From JASGJS01 sp047601185 (GTDB taxonomy: Bacteria; Pseudomonadota; Gammaproteobacteria; JAURND01), in contig JASGJS010000001.1 of assembly GCA_047601185.1 (NCBI GenBank), forward strand, positions 1,116,001 to 1,180,000: a stretch of 64,000 bases of DNA. The letters are read 5' to 3'. Under the pieces are notes generated by a model, which saw only the letters and a program-made list of their open reading frames with translations, did not search any database and was not told where the DNA came from. Each line of letters starts with the position of its first letter. Position 1 is the stretch's first letter. Positions 43,814 to 53,125 of this stretch are shown piece by piece. The translations under genes and the position numbers were made by a program.

Positions 43814-44677
43814 ATGAAAAGGATATTTATTTGCACGTGTGCTGTATTATTAAGTTTCCCTGTGGCGTGGGCTAAACCTGTCCATCATCCACATAAAACA
43901 ACCGTTTCTCATCAACATTCAGGCAGCCGTGCGCACCATCATTCTAAAGCAGCGCATCAAGGCTATGGTGACCTGAATCCGCCTCAAAATTTATCTGAAC
44001 AATCTATCGAGGTCCCTATCAATACCGCTGCGCCCGCACCGGTTTCAGGTCATCAATATTTTAAATGGGCGCGTAATGTCGGGCAGGGGATTGCTGCGTT
44101 GGCAAGACGTACCATCCAAACGCTCCATTACACCAATTACAGCTTAGGGGGTTCGCATTACGACCCCAATCGTGGTGTGTATGTGCTAGATTGCTCCGAC
44201 TATGTGGATAATTTAATCAATCAAGCCACCCCTCATGCTTACTCGAATTTAGTGTATAACACCGGTACGGATAAACCGACCACCGCTGATTATTACAATT
44301 TCTTTAATCGATTGCCCAATGCGGCTAATAACAGTGGTTGGCATAAAGTCTCTGACGTGAGGCAAGTTCAAGCGGGTGATATCTTAGTGTTTCGGTATAA
44401 AAGTAATCGACATCGCTATGCGGCAGGTGGGCATGTGATGGTGGTGATGAATGCCCCTGTGCGCAGCAACAATGTGTTTTTAGTGCAGGTCGCAGATTCA
44501 GCGGTTTCTGGGCATAGTCAAGATACCCGTCCTCCTCATGCTTCAGGCATTGGGATAGGCACGTTGCTGCTGAAAGTCGATCCGCATACTGAGCAATTGG
44601 CAGCGTATTCATGGAAAATGGGCGCGCCGTGGAAGGATAATGTCAGCTTCGCCATCGGCAGACCGATCTCTGCTTAA
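43814..44677 (+). CDS. Secreted NlpC/P60-like cysteine hydrolase
   Basis: A 287-residue protein with a signal peptide (residues 1-20, cleavage after AWA) and a histidine-rich N-terminus (HHPHKTTVSHQH, HHHSKAAHQ). The catalytic pair of the NlpC/P60 papain-like fold is visible: C127 in VYVLDCSDYVDNL and H207 in AAGGHVMVVM. Relatives cut peptidoglycan peptides. The ATG at 43814 is preferred because it starts the signal peptide; the frame extends upstream. The gene stands alone behind a large hairpin. The His-rich stretch may bind metal. Substrate is unknown. Confidence 0.75.
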   Translation: MKRIFICTCAVLLSFPVAWAKPVHHPHKTTVSHQHSGSRAHHHSKAAHQGYGDLNPPQNLSEQSIEVPINTAAPAPVSGHQYFKWARNVGQGIAALARRTIQTLHYTNYSLGGSHYDPNRGVYVLDCSDYVDNLINQATPHAYSNLVYNTGTDKPTTADYYNFFNRLPNAANNSGWHKVSDVRQVQAGDILVFRYKSNRHRYAAGGHVMVVMNAPVRSNNVFLVQVADSAVSGHSQDTRPPHASGIGIGTLLLKVDPHTEQLAAYSWKMGAPWKDNVSFAIGRPISA

Positions 44678-44721
44678 TGGCTATGAACTCTCAGTAAACA
44701 CTTTAAACTCTTGGTGTGGTG

Positions 44722-44767
44722 CCTTCTCCCCTCCGTGGGAGAAGGTGCCGATAGGCGGATGAGGGGG
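44722..44767 (+). repeat. Family-A repeat overlapping the mutY start
   Basis: Full forward copy. Its last part, GGCGGATGAGGGG, contains the only ATG in frame with mutY near the expected N-terminus. Confidence 0.9.
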
Positions 44768-45862
44768 GACCACAGTCCGGGAGAGAAACCCATTACATTT
44801 TCCAAAAAATTATTAGCTTGGTATGACACGCAAGGCCGGCAAAACTTACCCTGGCGACAAAACATCACCCCTTACCGCGTTTGGGTTTCAGAGATCATGC
44901 TCCAGCAAACCCAAGTCAAAACAGTTATCCCTTACTTCAACCGCTTTATGCAGCACTTCCCCACGCTGCAACATCTCGCTGAGGCAGATATCGATCACGT
45001 TTTGCATCTTTGGACAGGTTTAGGCTACTACGCGCGAGCTCGCAACCTGCATCGAGCCGCCCAACTCGTTTTACAGCAGCATGCAGGGCAGTTTCCTCGT
45101 GATGTAGCGTCCTTACAAGCCCTCCCCGGCATTGGGCGTTCAACTGCAGGCGCTATCGCAGCGATCAGTTACCAGCAGCGTGCGCCTATTTTAGATGGCA
45201 ATGTGAGGCGGATTTTATCGCGATTACATCGAGTAGCGGGCAATCCGCAAGATCCCGCCACGTTAAAAGCATTATGGACTTTAGCGGAAGATTATACGCC
45301 TTCGCAAAGAACGGCCGATTATACGCAAGCCATGATGGATTTAGGCGCCATGTTGTGTCTACGCGGCACGCCAGCCTGTGAACAATGTCCCGTGACCTCG
45401 CATTGCCAAGCCTATCAGCAGGGGCAGCAAAAACAATTTCCCCACCCCAAGCCCAGAAAAACCCAGCCTATCCGCACCACGCGCTTGTTGATTCTGCAAG
45501 ATATCCAACAACAGACGATTTTGCTCGAAAAAAGGCCCGCTAAAGGCATATGGGGAGGATTGTGGAGCTTGCCGGAGTGTGCCTGGGATATTGATTTAGC
45601 GCACTGGTGTCAACAGCATTACCAGTATGAAGTGATGGATTCTGAAAGCTTGCCAGAATTTCGCCATACTTTTACCCATTTCCATCTCGATATTCAACCT
45701 TTTTATCTCAAAGGCAAGCCCCGTGCATCAACAAACCTGGACTCGCAGCGCCAAGTTTGGTATAAACCACAGCAAATAGCCCTTTTAGGGTTGCCAGCCC
45801 CCGTTAAACGATTACTCTATGACACGACAGATTTTTTGCAAAAAACGACAGAAAGAAGCTGA
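44759..45862 (+). CDS. mutY: Adenine DNA glycosylase MutY
   Basis: A ~367-residue base-excision repair enzyme that removes A opposite 8-oxoG. The catalytic Glu lies in WVSEIMLQQTQVKTV, the helix-hairpin-helix is LQALPGIGRSTAGAIAAIS, the catalytic Asp is in PILDGNVRRIL and the [4Fe-4S] cysteines follow as CLRGTPACEQCPVTSHC. A C-terminal NUDIX-like domain (ILLEKRPAKGIWGGLWSLPE) recognises 8-oxoG. Family similarity begins at FSKKLLAWYD; the only ATG close by lies in the palindromic repeat (44759), adding about 13 residues. The 3' end overlaps yggX by 44 bases. Confidence 0.94.
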   Translation: MRGDHSPGEKPITFSKKLLAWYDTQGRQNLPWRQNITPYRVWVSEIMLQQTQVKTVIPYFNRFMQHFPTLQHLAEADIDHVLHLWTGLGYYARARNLHRAAQLVLQQHAGQFPRDVASLQALPGIGRSTAGAIAAISYQQRAPILDGNVRRILSRLHRVAGNPQDPATLKALWTLAEDYTPSQRTADYTQAMMDLGAMLCLRGTPACEQCPVTSHCQAYQQGQQKQFPHPKPRKTQPIRTTRLLILQDIQQQTILLEKRPAKGIWGGLWSLPECAWDIDLAHWCQQHYQYEVMDSESLPEFRHTFTHFHLDIQPFYLKGKPRASTNLDSQRQVWYKPQQIALLGLPAPVKRLLYDTTDFLQKTTERS

Positions 45863-46085
45863 GGGTTTAGAAAAGCCCCCTTTTCCAACCGCCTTAGGCC
45901 AAAGAATTTATGCCGAGATTTCTCAAGAGGCCTGGGACATGTGGTTAAGTCATCAGACCATGTTGGTGAATGAATATCGTTTAAGCTTGATTGATCCCAA
46001 AGCCAAAGCCTTTTTATTTCAAGAAATGGAAAAATTCTTTTTTGGAGAAGGAAGCGATAAACCGGCTGGGTTTCAAGATCGCTAA
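45819..46085 (+). CDS. yggX: Fe(II) trafficking protein YggX
   Basis: An 88-residue YggX protein, linked to Fe-S cluster repair and oxidative stress resistance. Family sequence is clear: MTRQIFCKKRQKEAEGLEKPP, GQRIYAEISQEAWDMW and HQTMLVNEYRLSL. It overlaps the 3' end of mutY; the mutY-yggX pair is conserved in enterobacteria and MutY itself is an Fe-S enzyme. Confidence 0.96.
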   Translation: MTRQIFCKKRQKEAEGLEKPPFPTALGQRIYAEISQEAWDMWLSHQTMLVNEYRLSLIDPKAKAFLFQEMEKFFFGEGSDKPAGFQDR

Positions 46086-46091
46086 ACTGTT

Positions 46092-46742
46092 ATGGAGTGG
46101 GATGACCTCGCTATAACGCCGCTGGTGGAGTTTTTAAAGCATCAGCGAATTCCTGCCAGCCAATGGCCAGTCTTGACTGCTCTCGCTCAGACCCAATTGC
46201 CCAAGCCTTATCATTTTTTATTGACTCAGCCATTGATGACCGTAGGGCTTCAGCAATTCTACCAGCGCAAACCCATGCTGCGCGCACCGCTTTATAGTGT
46301 TTACGACGAATCTAATCAACAGTATTCTAGAGCTATTGTGTTGATGATAGATTCCTGTCAACGTCGTAATGATGCCCTGGTCGCGGATCAGGCAAGTGAA
46401 GCCCAACCGATTGTGCTAGGCTTTATTACCATGAATTTAAGCGCCTTACCTGTCAAGATGGTCTCTGACGTATTAGAAGCTAAAACCCCATTAGGCGCAC
46501 TATTAGCGGATAGCGCTCTTAATCTACATTCACAACGACGATATTTGAATTTACGAGATCGGCAGCAGGTGTTAACGGCCTCTCTCGGTGCAACCTCCAC
46601 CCGAACATTGTATGGGCGCACAAATGCCCTCTCGCTAGCCGATGGACAGTGGGTGGCGCGGGTGGTGGAAGTGCTGTCTCCGCATGTTTGCAGAAATTCC
46701 CTTGACTCTTTTGAAAAGACTTTGTTTAATAGCACACTCTAG
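46092..46742 (+). CDS. UbiC-like (chorismate lyase fold) protein
   Basis: A 216-residue protein that follows yggX by six bases. The C-terminal half has the order expected for chorismate lyase: a strand region ending FITMNLSALP, EAKTPLGALLAD (compare the KTPLG motif of UbiC) and LYGRTNALSLADGQWVARVVEVLSP (compare the final strands of UbiC). UbiC makes 4-hydroxybenzoate for ubiquinone. Overall similarity is distant, so it may be a divergent UbiC or another member of the fold. Its stop lies three bases before tRNA-Phe. Confidence 0.5.
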   Translation: MEWDDLAITPLVEFLKHQRIPASQWPVLTALAQTQLPKPYHFLLTQPLMTVGLQQFYQRKPMLRAPLYSVYDESNQQYSRAIVLMIDSCQRRNDALVADQASEAQPIVLGFITMNLSALPVKMVSDVLEAKTPLGALLADSALNLHSQRRYLNLRDRQQVLTASLGATSTRTLYGRTNALSLADGQWVARVVEVLSPHVCRNSLDSFEKTLFNSTL

Positions 46743-46745
46743 TGA

Positions 46746-46821
<76 letters not shown>

Positions 46822-46888
46822 TGAATTGTTACAAAACCACCTAATCTGTAATCAACGATCCTCTACCGTCCTCAATAAACGCTACAGT

Positions 46889-47327
46889 ATGGCCAAAATA
46901 ATCACTTTTTTTAATCATAAAGAAGGGGTTGGGAAAACCACTCTGGTACATAATTTGGGTTTTATTTTGGCTGATAAGGGCTATAAAGTATTGCTCATTG
47001 ATGCAGATCCACAAATGAATCTGACTGCAGCAATGTATGGTCTCTCTACAAGTCTTGAATACTCTACGGATGAAGATTCTAAATGGAATCAAAACGTAGA
47101 GAAATATATTTCATTGTCTGAATATATTAATATCAATCTTAAAGCTCAATCTTGTGAAAAGAAAATATTTAGGTATTGTCCATTTAACCCAAGAAATTTG
47201 TAATAAATACAAGGATTCTGGTCAAATGGTTGATCTTACTAAGGAGGATGGACAATATACGCGGTCGTTTGTCAGTATTTCTAATTCTTATCATAAGATA
47301 GCAGATGGCTTGATAAGGGTTCTCTAG
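46889..47327 (+). pseudogene. ParA/Soj-type ATPase remnant
   Basis: ATG 46889 opens a ParA start with a deviant Walker A (FFNHKEGVGKTTLVHNLG) and Walker A' (VLLIDADPQMNLT) but runs off after about 100 residues. A second frame carries C-terminal-like sequence (HLTQEICNKYKDSGQMVDLT...YHKIADGLIRVL) to a stop at 47327. The middle, with the Walker B motif, is missing, so the gene has lost about half its length. It sits 67 bases after tRNA-Phe and probably derives from an integrated plasmid or island. Confidence 0.75.
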
Positions 47328-47372
47328 TTTTCCCGCTGTTATGATTTAAAATTTATATTTTTCTTATAGACG

Positions 47373-47780
47373 ATGCCTATTAAACCTACGGTTTTGCATT
47401 GCCCTTGTGGCAAGAATCAATCTTACGAAAATTGTTGCGGTCGATATATTTCTGGCGCAGAATTTCCAGAAGATGCTGAGAGCTTAATGCGTTCGCGCTA
47501 CACCGCGTACACACAATCTAACATCGATTACATCCAAGCGACTATGCAAGGACCCGCGACTGAAAACTTTAATGCACAACAGGCGGTGGATGTGGCAAAT
47601 GCTACTAAGTGGCGGTGGTTAAAAGTGCATCGTGCTTTTCCTCACGACACTGACCCAGATTGTGCGTACGTGGAATTTACAGCTTTTTATATTTTATATG
47701 GGCAACCGGAAAAGTTGCACGAATTGAGTGAATTTAAAAAAATTAATGGGCGCTGGTATTACGTAGGGATGATGGGGTAA
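47373..47780 (+). CDS. YchJ-family SEC-C motif protein
   Basis: A 135-residue UPF0225/YchJ protein. The zinc-binding SEC-C motif is at the N-terminus (CPCGKNQSYENCCGRYISG). The NTF2-like part follows with AESLMRSRYTAYTQSNIDYI and WRWLKVHRAFPHD. Function is unknown in the family. The common second SEC-C motif at the C-terminus of longer homologues is absent. Confidence 0.9.
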   Translation: MPIKPTVLHCPCGKNQSYENCCGRYISGAEFPEDAESLMRSRYTAYTQSNIDYIQATMQGPATENFNAQQAVDVANATKWRWLKVHRAFPHDTDPDCAYVEFTAFYILYGQPEKLHELSEFKKINGRWYYVGMMG

Positions 47781-47854
47781 ATAATTGCAATGCATGAGAT
47801 TGAGGTTTATTATCTCCTTGTTCACCGGTAACCAATCCCAAAAATGAAGTTGGC

Positions 47855-48079
47855 ATGGAAGTTCATCCATTTGATCAGGTTATCCTGGTGGTACAGGGCA
47901 ATGGTAAGGCAATATTGGCTGGAAAGTCATGGGCAATTAATCCAGGTGATTTAATTTTTATTCCACAAGGGATACATCATAATATTATTAATTTAACCGC
48001 AAATAGTGCACCAATGAAAATTATGAGTTTTTATTCGAGCCAGGATATACCAGAGAAAGCTGTCTATCCAAAAAAATGA
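47855..48079 (+). CDS. Cupin domain protein, N-terminally truncated
   Basis: A 74-residue cupin fold: EVHPFDQVILVVQGNGKAIL (motif 1), GDLIFIPQGIHHNIINL (motif 2 with metal-binding His). The open frame continues upstream of the ATG for about 17 codons with cupin-like sequence (TNPKNEVGMEVHP) to a stop at 47801, so the first strands are probably missing. It may be a remnant. Confidence 0.65.
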   Translation: MEVHPFDQVILVVQGNGKAILAGKSWAINPGDLIFIPQGIHHNIINLTANSAPMKIMSFYSSQDIPEKAVYPKK

Positions 48080-48140
48080 ACTAAATCAATAGAGGCTGTT
48101 GACATTTAGATTCTGCAAAGATGAGAATGGTGAGCTGTTG

Positions 48141-48186
48141 CCTTCTCCCCTTGTGGGAGAAGGTGCCCGATAGGGCGGATGAGGGG
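48141..48186 (+). repeat. Family-A palindromic repeat
   Basis: Full forward copy with the GTGAGCTGTTG flank and the GCCCGATAGGGC form of the second hairpin. It lies 10 bases before the Sel1-repeat gene start. Confidence 0.9.
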
Positions 48187-48195
48187 TAACATGGT

Positions 48196-49202
48196 ATGAG
48201 CACTCAACTTAGAGAAAGAAAAAAAGTTCAAGTCGAACAATCTTCCAAAGAATCTACTTTTCAAGAAGCGCTAGCGTGTATTCAGAAAGCTCAGATTCAA
48301 AAAGCAATTACGCTTCTAAAAACGGTTGCATCAAGAGGTTATCCTCCCGCTTATCTTTATTTGCATAAAATATTTCGAGATAATCGGCCTTCCCATCCTA
48401 AGCAAGATCCTGCCATTACCATCCCCAGCGATAAAGATGATGAATTGTTATATTATAATAAGAAAATTCTTGAATCTTCCGTTTGGTTTTTAACGCAAGA
48501 TGGGGGACTGACAAAGATATCAAAGCTGCTTTCCAATCTTTCCGCGATGCTGCAGAACAAGATGATGCAGGAGGGCAGGAAAATTTAGCAAGTTGCTATG
48601 CAGAAGGTAGCGGGGTAGATAAAGATCTTAAGACAGCATTCAAGTGGTATCAGACTGCGGCTTTAAAAAAGTATATTCCTGCGCAGAATGCTTTAGGATT
48701 TTGTTATGAGCGTGGGGAAGGGGTTGAGAAAAATATGGCAGAGGCAGTGAGGTGGTATCAGGCCGCAGCGTTACAAGACTATTCCGCAGCTCAATTTAAT
48801 CTAGGGTTATGTTATCAGAGAGGCTTAGGCGTTAAAAAAGACTCAGATCGCGCAATTCAGTGGTATCAATCTGCAGCCCATCAAGGATATGCGAACGCAC
48901 AGTCCAGTTTGGGTCAATGTTATGCAGTAGGCCTAGTGGGAGGTAGCAAAAATCTAGAACAAGTATGGGAGGAGCCTATCATAAAGAATCAGAGCGCATG
49001 TGTAGATAACGACATTGAACGATTTTTGTCATTGGGGTACAGAGGATTTCCTGCCCACGATAAACCGACGCGAAATTTTTTTCCAGTTTTAGGTAATCGC
49101 TGTGTGGAGGGGAGATTGATTTGCCAGGCAGGTTGTGTTGAAGGAATGGTGCTCAATTCAGTTTCAAACCAGCGTGGTAAATTCATGATGGACACAGCAT
49201 AA
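48196..49202 (+). pseudogene. Sel1-repeat protein, frameshifted and 3'-truncated
   Basis: ATG 48196 opens a ~100-residue N-terminal part (EALACIQKAQIQKAITLLKTV). The frame breaks in a GGGGG run near 48504; the +1 frame continues at once with Sel1 repeats: DIKAAFQSFRDAAEQDD, ENLASCYAEGSGVDKDLKTAFKWYQ and three more units of 36 residues. After about 48980 the frame lies on the complement of the TPR gene and has no Sel1 character, so the real gene ends there by truncation. One added or lost G would rejoin the two parts. Sel1 proteins often act as interaction scaffolds or effectors in Legionellales. Confidence 0.7.
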
Positions 49203-50191
49203 TCAAAGGGAGGCGGTGGACTTGTCTCTGCCCATTCACTCACACCTAATTGTGGGAGTTTTTTTAAAAGTTCAATTAAAGCAGGTGGTGCCCCTAAAAT
49301 AATGATGGCACCTCGTTGTTTAAGCAACGGTAAATAACGGATCATTTGAAATGCATCGCCATTGCCCTGATCGCAACAAACCAATAATCGGCGACCCCGT
49401 ATATCTTCCCCTTGCCAGGGTGTTTTATAGACATCCAAATTTATGAATATGGGTCCTTTCCCTTTCATGAAACAACGTTCATACCCTTGCCAGCCGTCTT
49501 TATAATTTCCTAGTTTCAGAAGCGCTAGACTTCGGTTTTCGTGTGCAATGGATTTTGTAGGATCGGCTTTGATGGCTTGGTTTAACGTATCCAAAGCAGC
49601 CGTTATCTTATTTTGACATTCTTGATGAAAAGCATGATTAATATAAGCCCACGCTTTTTCCGCTTCTGGCAATGATTCCAAGGCTTGTTGATAAGTAGCC
49701 TCCGCTTCTTGGTGTAATCCTTTTTCAATTAAAGCATTGCTGAGGGTAAGATATATAATTCCCTGTTTAAGGTCATCCTGTTCGTCCACAGTTAATGATT
49801 GCCTTAACAACTCAATCCCTCTATCTACCAAGCCTCTCTCGACATAAACCGTGCCAAGCATAGCAAGACTTTTTTTATGATAAGGATCTACAACTAATGC
49901 ATGTTCGTATGCCTGGATTTCTGAGCTGGTGTATTTTAATTGCGCGAATAGGCAGCCCAAGAAAAAATGATCCTCCGCAGATTGTGGTGGGTTTAAATAA
50001 TAGGCATAAAAACTTTCATATAACGCTTGTTCTATGTTTCCTGCTTTAATATAGACTTTGGCTAATTCCAGATGCATGTTAGCGCAATTTGGTGTGATCG
50101 CTATGGCATGTTTATAATCGCTAATTGCCTGATAAAATTCCTTTAGATCCACGCAAACTTTCGCACGTGCAACATAGTGTCAACTTCCCCT

Positions 50192-51043
50192 TTAGTGAGA
50201 CATTTCTAAATTAGAGTTTTCCAGTTTAAGTTTTTCTCGATAAACACTTGGCGGTAATCCGCCCAGGCTATCGTGGGGTCTTTCATCGTTATAATCTATC
50301 CGCCAATACCAGGCCATATCTCTTACCTGAGAGATAGATTCAAATAAATATATATCTAAAAATTCTCGGCGAAACGAGCCGTTAAAACGTTCTGCAAATC
50401 CATTTTGACTTGGCTTGCCAGGCTGAATATGCAATAACTCAATTTCATTCGCCTCACACCAATCAATAAAAACCGCTGAAATAAGTTCTGGGCCGTTATC
50501 CAATCGCAACTGTTTCGGCAGCCCTCGTTCTTTTTTAAGCTGCTCCAAAACTCGGATAACACGCTCCGATGGCAAGGAGGTATCAACTTCTATAGCTAAA
50601 CATTCTCGCGTTCCTTCATCAATAATATTCAACGTTCGAAATCGTTTGCCGCAATATAAACTGTCATGCATAAAATCAAGCGCCCATTGATGATTTGCTA
50701 TTGCCTGTATAACGAGCGGCTTAGCTATTCGCTTTGGTAATGCTCGCTTTATTCGTCGAGGTTTATTCAAACCCATCGCTTTATAAATACGATAAACTCG
50801 CTTAAAATTAAAGCCATAACCCTTACGCCGCATGCGTTTAAAAATCTTCCAAAAACCTGCTTGCGGAGATTTTTTAAGCTCAACGTTAATAGCATCAATG
50901 ACCACTGCATCCGCTATCCGCCAATCTTTAAGTGGACGGTAGTAACTAGCCCGACTTAACCCTACTAGCCGACATGCCGTGCTGACTGGCAACCCATATT
51001 CACAAAGATCTTGAGCAGCTTCGCGCTTATCTTCAGCTACCAA
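50192..51043 (-). CDS. IS3-family transposase OrfB
   Basis: A 283-residue DDE integrase. Motifs: WALDFMHDSL (first D), RLDNGPELISAVFIDWC (second D) and KPSQNGFAERFNGSFRREFLD (E). An N-terminal HTH_21 segment (GFWKIFKRMRRKGYGFNFKRVYRIYKAMGL) precedes the core. It overlaps orfA by seven bases at an A-rich slippery site, so a fused OrfAB protein is made by -1 frameshifting. Confidence 0.95.
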   Translation of the reverse strand: MVAEDKREAAQDLCEYGLPVSTACRLVGLSRASYYRPLKDWRIADAVVIDAINVELKKSPQAGFWKIFKRMRRKGYGFNFKRVYRIYKAMGLNKPRRIKRALPKRIAKPLVIQAIANHQWALDFMHDSLYCGKRFRTLNIIDEGTRECLAIEVDTSLPSERVIRVLEQLKKERGLPKQLRLDNGPELISAVFIDWCEANEIELLHIQPGKPSQNGFAERFNGSFRREFLDIYLFESISQVRDMAWYWRIDYNDERPHDSLGGLPPSVYREKLKLENSNLEMSH

Positions 51044-51306
51044 TCCTTTTTTTTAATAAGATGCTTTAAAGCATCATTTTCTAAACTTAAATCTGCAAAC
51101 ATTCGTTTTAACTTGTTGTTTTCTTCTTCAAGTTCTTTAATCCGTTTAACGTCTGACGCTTCCATACCGCCATACTTGCTTTTCCAATTGTAATAAGTTG
51201 CATTACTTATGCCATATTTACGGCACAGCTCTTCAATCTTAAAGCCAGCATCGCCTTCTTTTAACATGTTAATAATTTGGGTTTCCGTAAACCGTGTTTT
51301 TTTCAT
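51037..51306 (-). CDS. IS3-family transposase OrfA
   Basis: An 89-residue DNA-binding protein with the IS3 HTH (TETQIINMLKEGDAGFKIEELCRKYGISNATYYNWKSKYGG) and a leucine-zipper tail (LEEENNKLKRMFADLSLENDALK). It ends at an A-run (AAAAAAAAG) where ribosomes can slip -1 into orfB. Confidence 0.95.
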   Translation of the reverse strand: MKKTRFTETQIINMLKEGDAGFKIEELCRKYGISNATYYNWKSKYGGMEASDVKRIKELEEENNKLKRMFADLSLENDALKHLIKKKDW

Positions 51307-51623
51307 AGTAGCCTCCTGAGGATAATATCTCAGAAAACTCTAATCGTGTCTGTCTCAGTTTAAGGGAAGCTGACAATAGGAAGCTGCATCTTTTGGGTTA
51401 AATGCAATGCTCCTGCTAATGGCTTTGAATTTTGAGTTTGTTCTAAAATCTTGGTTGTTTGACACGGTTTCCGATGGGCTCAAACTGGCGGGTTGATTTA
51501 ATATGTCATTCATTAGATTACTCCCTTTATCGTGGTGTGAATACCAAACCCGGTTATCATAAGTTTCTAATGATGTTAGGACAATTTGTATTGTTGCTGC
51601 TATGCTGCTGCTGTGTGAGGTTT

Positions 51624-52832
51624 CTAGACAAGTTGAGACAAGAAGCTCAGGGCAGGCACTATAATAGGTGTATGATATTCAAAACAATTGATTTCCTGAT
51701 AAGGTAAATCAATGACCACTTGAAAGGCGTGAGGTGCTTGAGTTTGCTTTTGAAAGTAATAAAGATTTTCACTGATAGAGCGGTTGTTTTGGGATTTTAC
51801 CTCAACTAAAAACCAAGGCTGATTGTCTTTGGTGACCAAAAAATCCACTTCGCGTTTTTCTTTGTCACGTAAAAAATATAACCCATATTCGCCTAGCCCT
51901 CGATCTTCCCACCAATGAATCGCTTTTAACAAGTGCGAAGCAATCATATTTTCATTGCGGGCGCCGATGTTTTCATTGTCTGCCCAATTCCATAAATAGA
52001 TTTTAGGTTGCTTGATTAATGAACGAGTAATATTTTTTGCCCATGGTTTAATATCAAAGCAATAATAAAAACTTTGCAGGGTATTTAGCCAAGCTTGAAT
52101 GGTGTCTGCACTGACTCGTACCAATTTAGCCAACTGTTGATAGTTGGCTAATTCACCGCTTTGCTTTTTTAATAGGGTTGCTAAAAATTTCATCTGCGCA
52201 AATTCGTGAATCCGGGTTAGTTCACGTAGGTCCAGATTGAATAATTGCTCAGAGCGCAGCTTTTCCCAGCGACGGTAAAAGGTTTGTTTTTGTTTGCTGA
52301 ATGGTTCTGGAAAACCACCAAATTGGATTAAGCTGGAAAACAAATCCTTTTCGAGTTGTTGCGGTAGTTGGATTTCAGTATCGGAAACGGTTGTACGTAT
52401 TAATTCAGCAACGGATAAGGGATGCACTCGATAGGGAAAATAACGGCCCATTAGGCTGTCACCCGCGCGACGATAAACATCTAATTTTGAGCTGCCTGTG
52501 ACAATAAAGTGCATCAACTCAGCATGTTTATCATAAAAGCCTTTGAGATAATTTCGCCAGCGTTTTAATTTATGGATTTCATCAAAAATTAAAATGGGTT
52601 TTTCAGCTTGCGGTGCTAATAAATGATAACGCGCCAAAATTGCTTCTGGGCCTTCTAAAATGAGCGTTTGATCTTCTTCATAATCCCAATTCAAATAAAC
52701 CAGCTCTTGGGTTAAGGCGGCAGCCGTTTTGCTGATAGTGGTTTTTCCAACTTGTCGCGGGCCAGCGAGGAAGACCATTTGCCGATCATGGCGCAAATGG
52801 TCTTTCATGATCTGGGCATAAATGCGTTTCAT
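51624..52832 (-). CDS. AAA ATPase with DUF4143 domain
   Basis: A 402-residue ATPase of the AAA_14/DUF4143 type. Walker A is GPRQVGKTT (residues ~24-32), Walker B is ILIFDEIHKLKRW, sensor region IVTGSSKLDVYRRAGDSL. The C-terminal DUF4143 part has a winged-helix segment and a nuclease-like core (REVDFLVTKDNQPWFLVEVKSQ). Function of the family is unknown; copies are often numerous and horizontally transferred. A palindrome lies 48 bases upstream of its start. Confidence 0.9.
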   Translation of the reverse strand: MKRIYAQIMKDHLRHDRQMVFLAGPRQVGKTTISKTAAALTQELVYLNWDYEEDQTLILEGPEAILARYHLLAPQAEKPILIFDEIHKLKRWRNYLKGFYDKHAELMHFIVTGSSKLDVYRRAGDSLMGRYFPYRVHPLSVAELIRTTVSDTEIQLPQQLEKDLFSSLIQFGGFPEPFSKQKQTFYRRWEKLRSEQLFNLDLRELTRIHEFAQMKFLATLLKKQSGELANYQQLAKLVRVSADTIQAWLNTLQSFYYCFDIKPWAKNITRSLIKQPKIYLWNWADNENIGARNENMIASHLLKAIHWWEDRGLGEYGLYFLRDKEKREVDFLVTKDNQPWFLVEVKSQNNRSISENLYYFQKQTQAPHAFQVVIDLPYQEINCFEYHTPIIVPALSFLSQLV

Positions 52833-52879
52833 AGGCGCGTTCTCTGGCTTAACTATTGACCATTATAGAGTATACTAGA

Positions 52880-52897
52880 TTTTAGTCAAGACTAAAA
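52880..52897. promoter_or_regulatory. Palindrome upstream of the first DUF4143 ATPase
   Basis: TTTTAGTCAAGACTAAAA is a perfect inverted repeat around two central bases. It could be an operator of the gene starting at 52832. The rest of 52833-53125 holds no gene that I recognise. Confidence 0.45.
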
Positions 52898-53125
52898 AAG
52901 GTTAGGGTCGTTTTTGGTCGGATGAAAATGTCATCTTTGCTCGCAATAAAGAATTTGATAACATATTGATTAATAGAGACTTTTCATGGGAGTATGGATT
53001 GCGCTCCATCTATAAGCTAAAATATCGTGGAATGCATTCCATTCAATGATGTTAAGGGGAGTATTGATTTCTTCAATTTTTACGATATCATGTTAAAGTG
53101 AAAAAGATTAGATAAGGTCGCAAAA

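Larger units (their letters stand above)
50178..51375 (-). mobile_element. IS3-family insertion sequence (copy type 1)
   Basis: A 1198-base element with inverted ends TGTCAACTTCCCCTTTAGTG and the complement of CTGAGACA...GGGAAGCTGACA, carrying orfA and orfB. A 4-base target duplication ATAG flanks it (50174-50177 and 51376-51379). It is complete and recently inserted into the TPR gene. Confidence 0.93.
48989..51513 (-). pseudogene. TPR-repeat glycosyltransferase-like protein, split by IS3 and 3'-truncated
   Basis: The gene starts at ATG 51513 (MNDILNQPASLSPSE), reads to SIAFNPKDAASY, is interrupted by the IS3 element 50178-51375 and resumes as YVARAKVCVDLKEFYQAISDY. Removing the IS and one ATAG duplication joins the frame and completes a TPR unit. 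Several TPRs follow, then a glycosyltransferase-like tail (VGLSWAGNPLYPNDKNRS) that stops early at 48989, where it abuts the truncated Sel1 gene tail to tail. It is dead at both points. Confidence 0.8.

Noticed and set aside
48990..49202. C-terminal extension of the Sel1 protein
   Set aside because: The frame lies on the complement of the TPR gene and lacks Sel1 features, so it is run-on after truncation.
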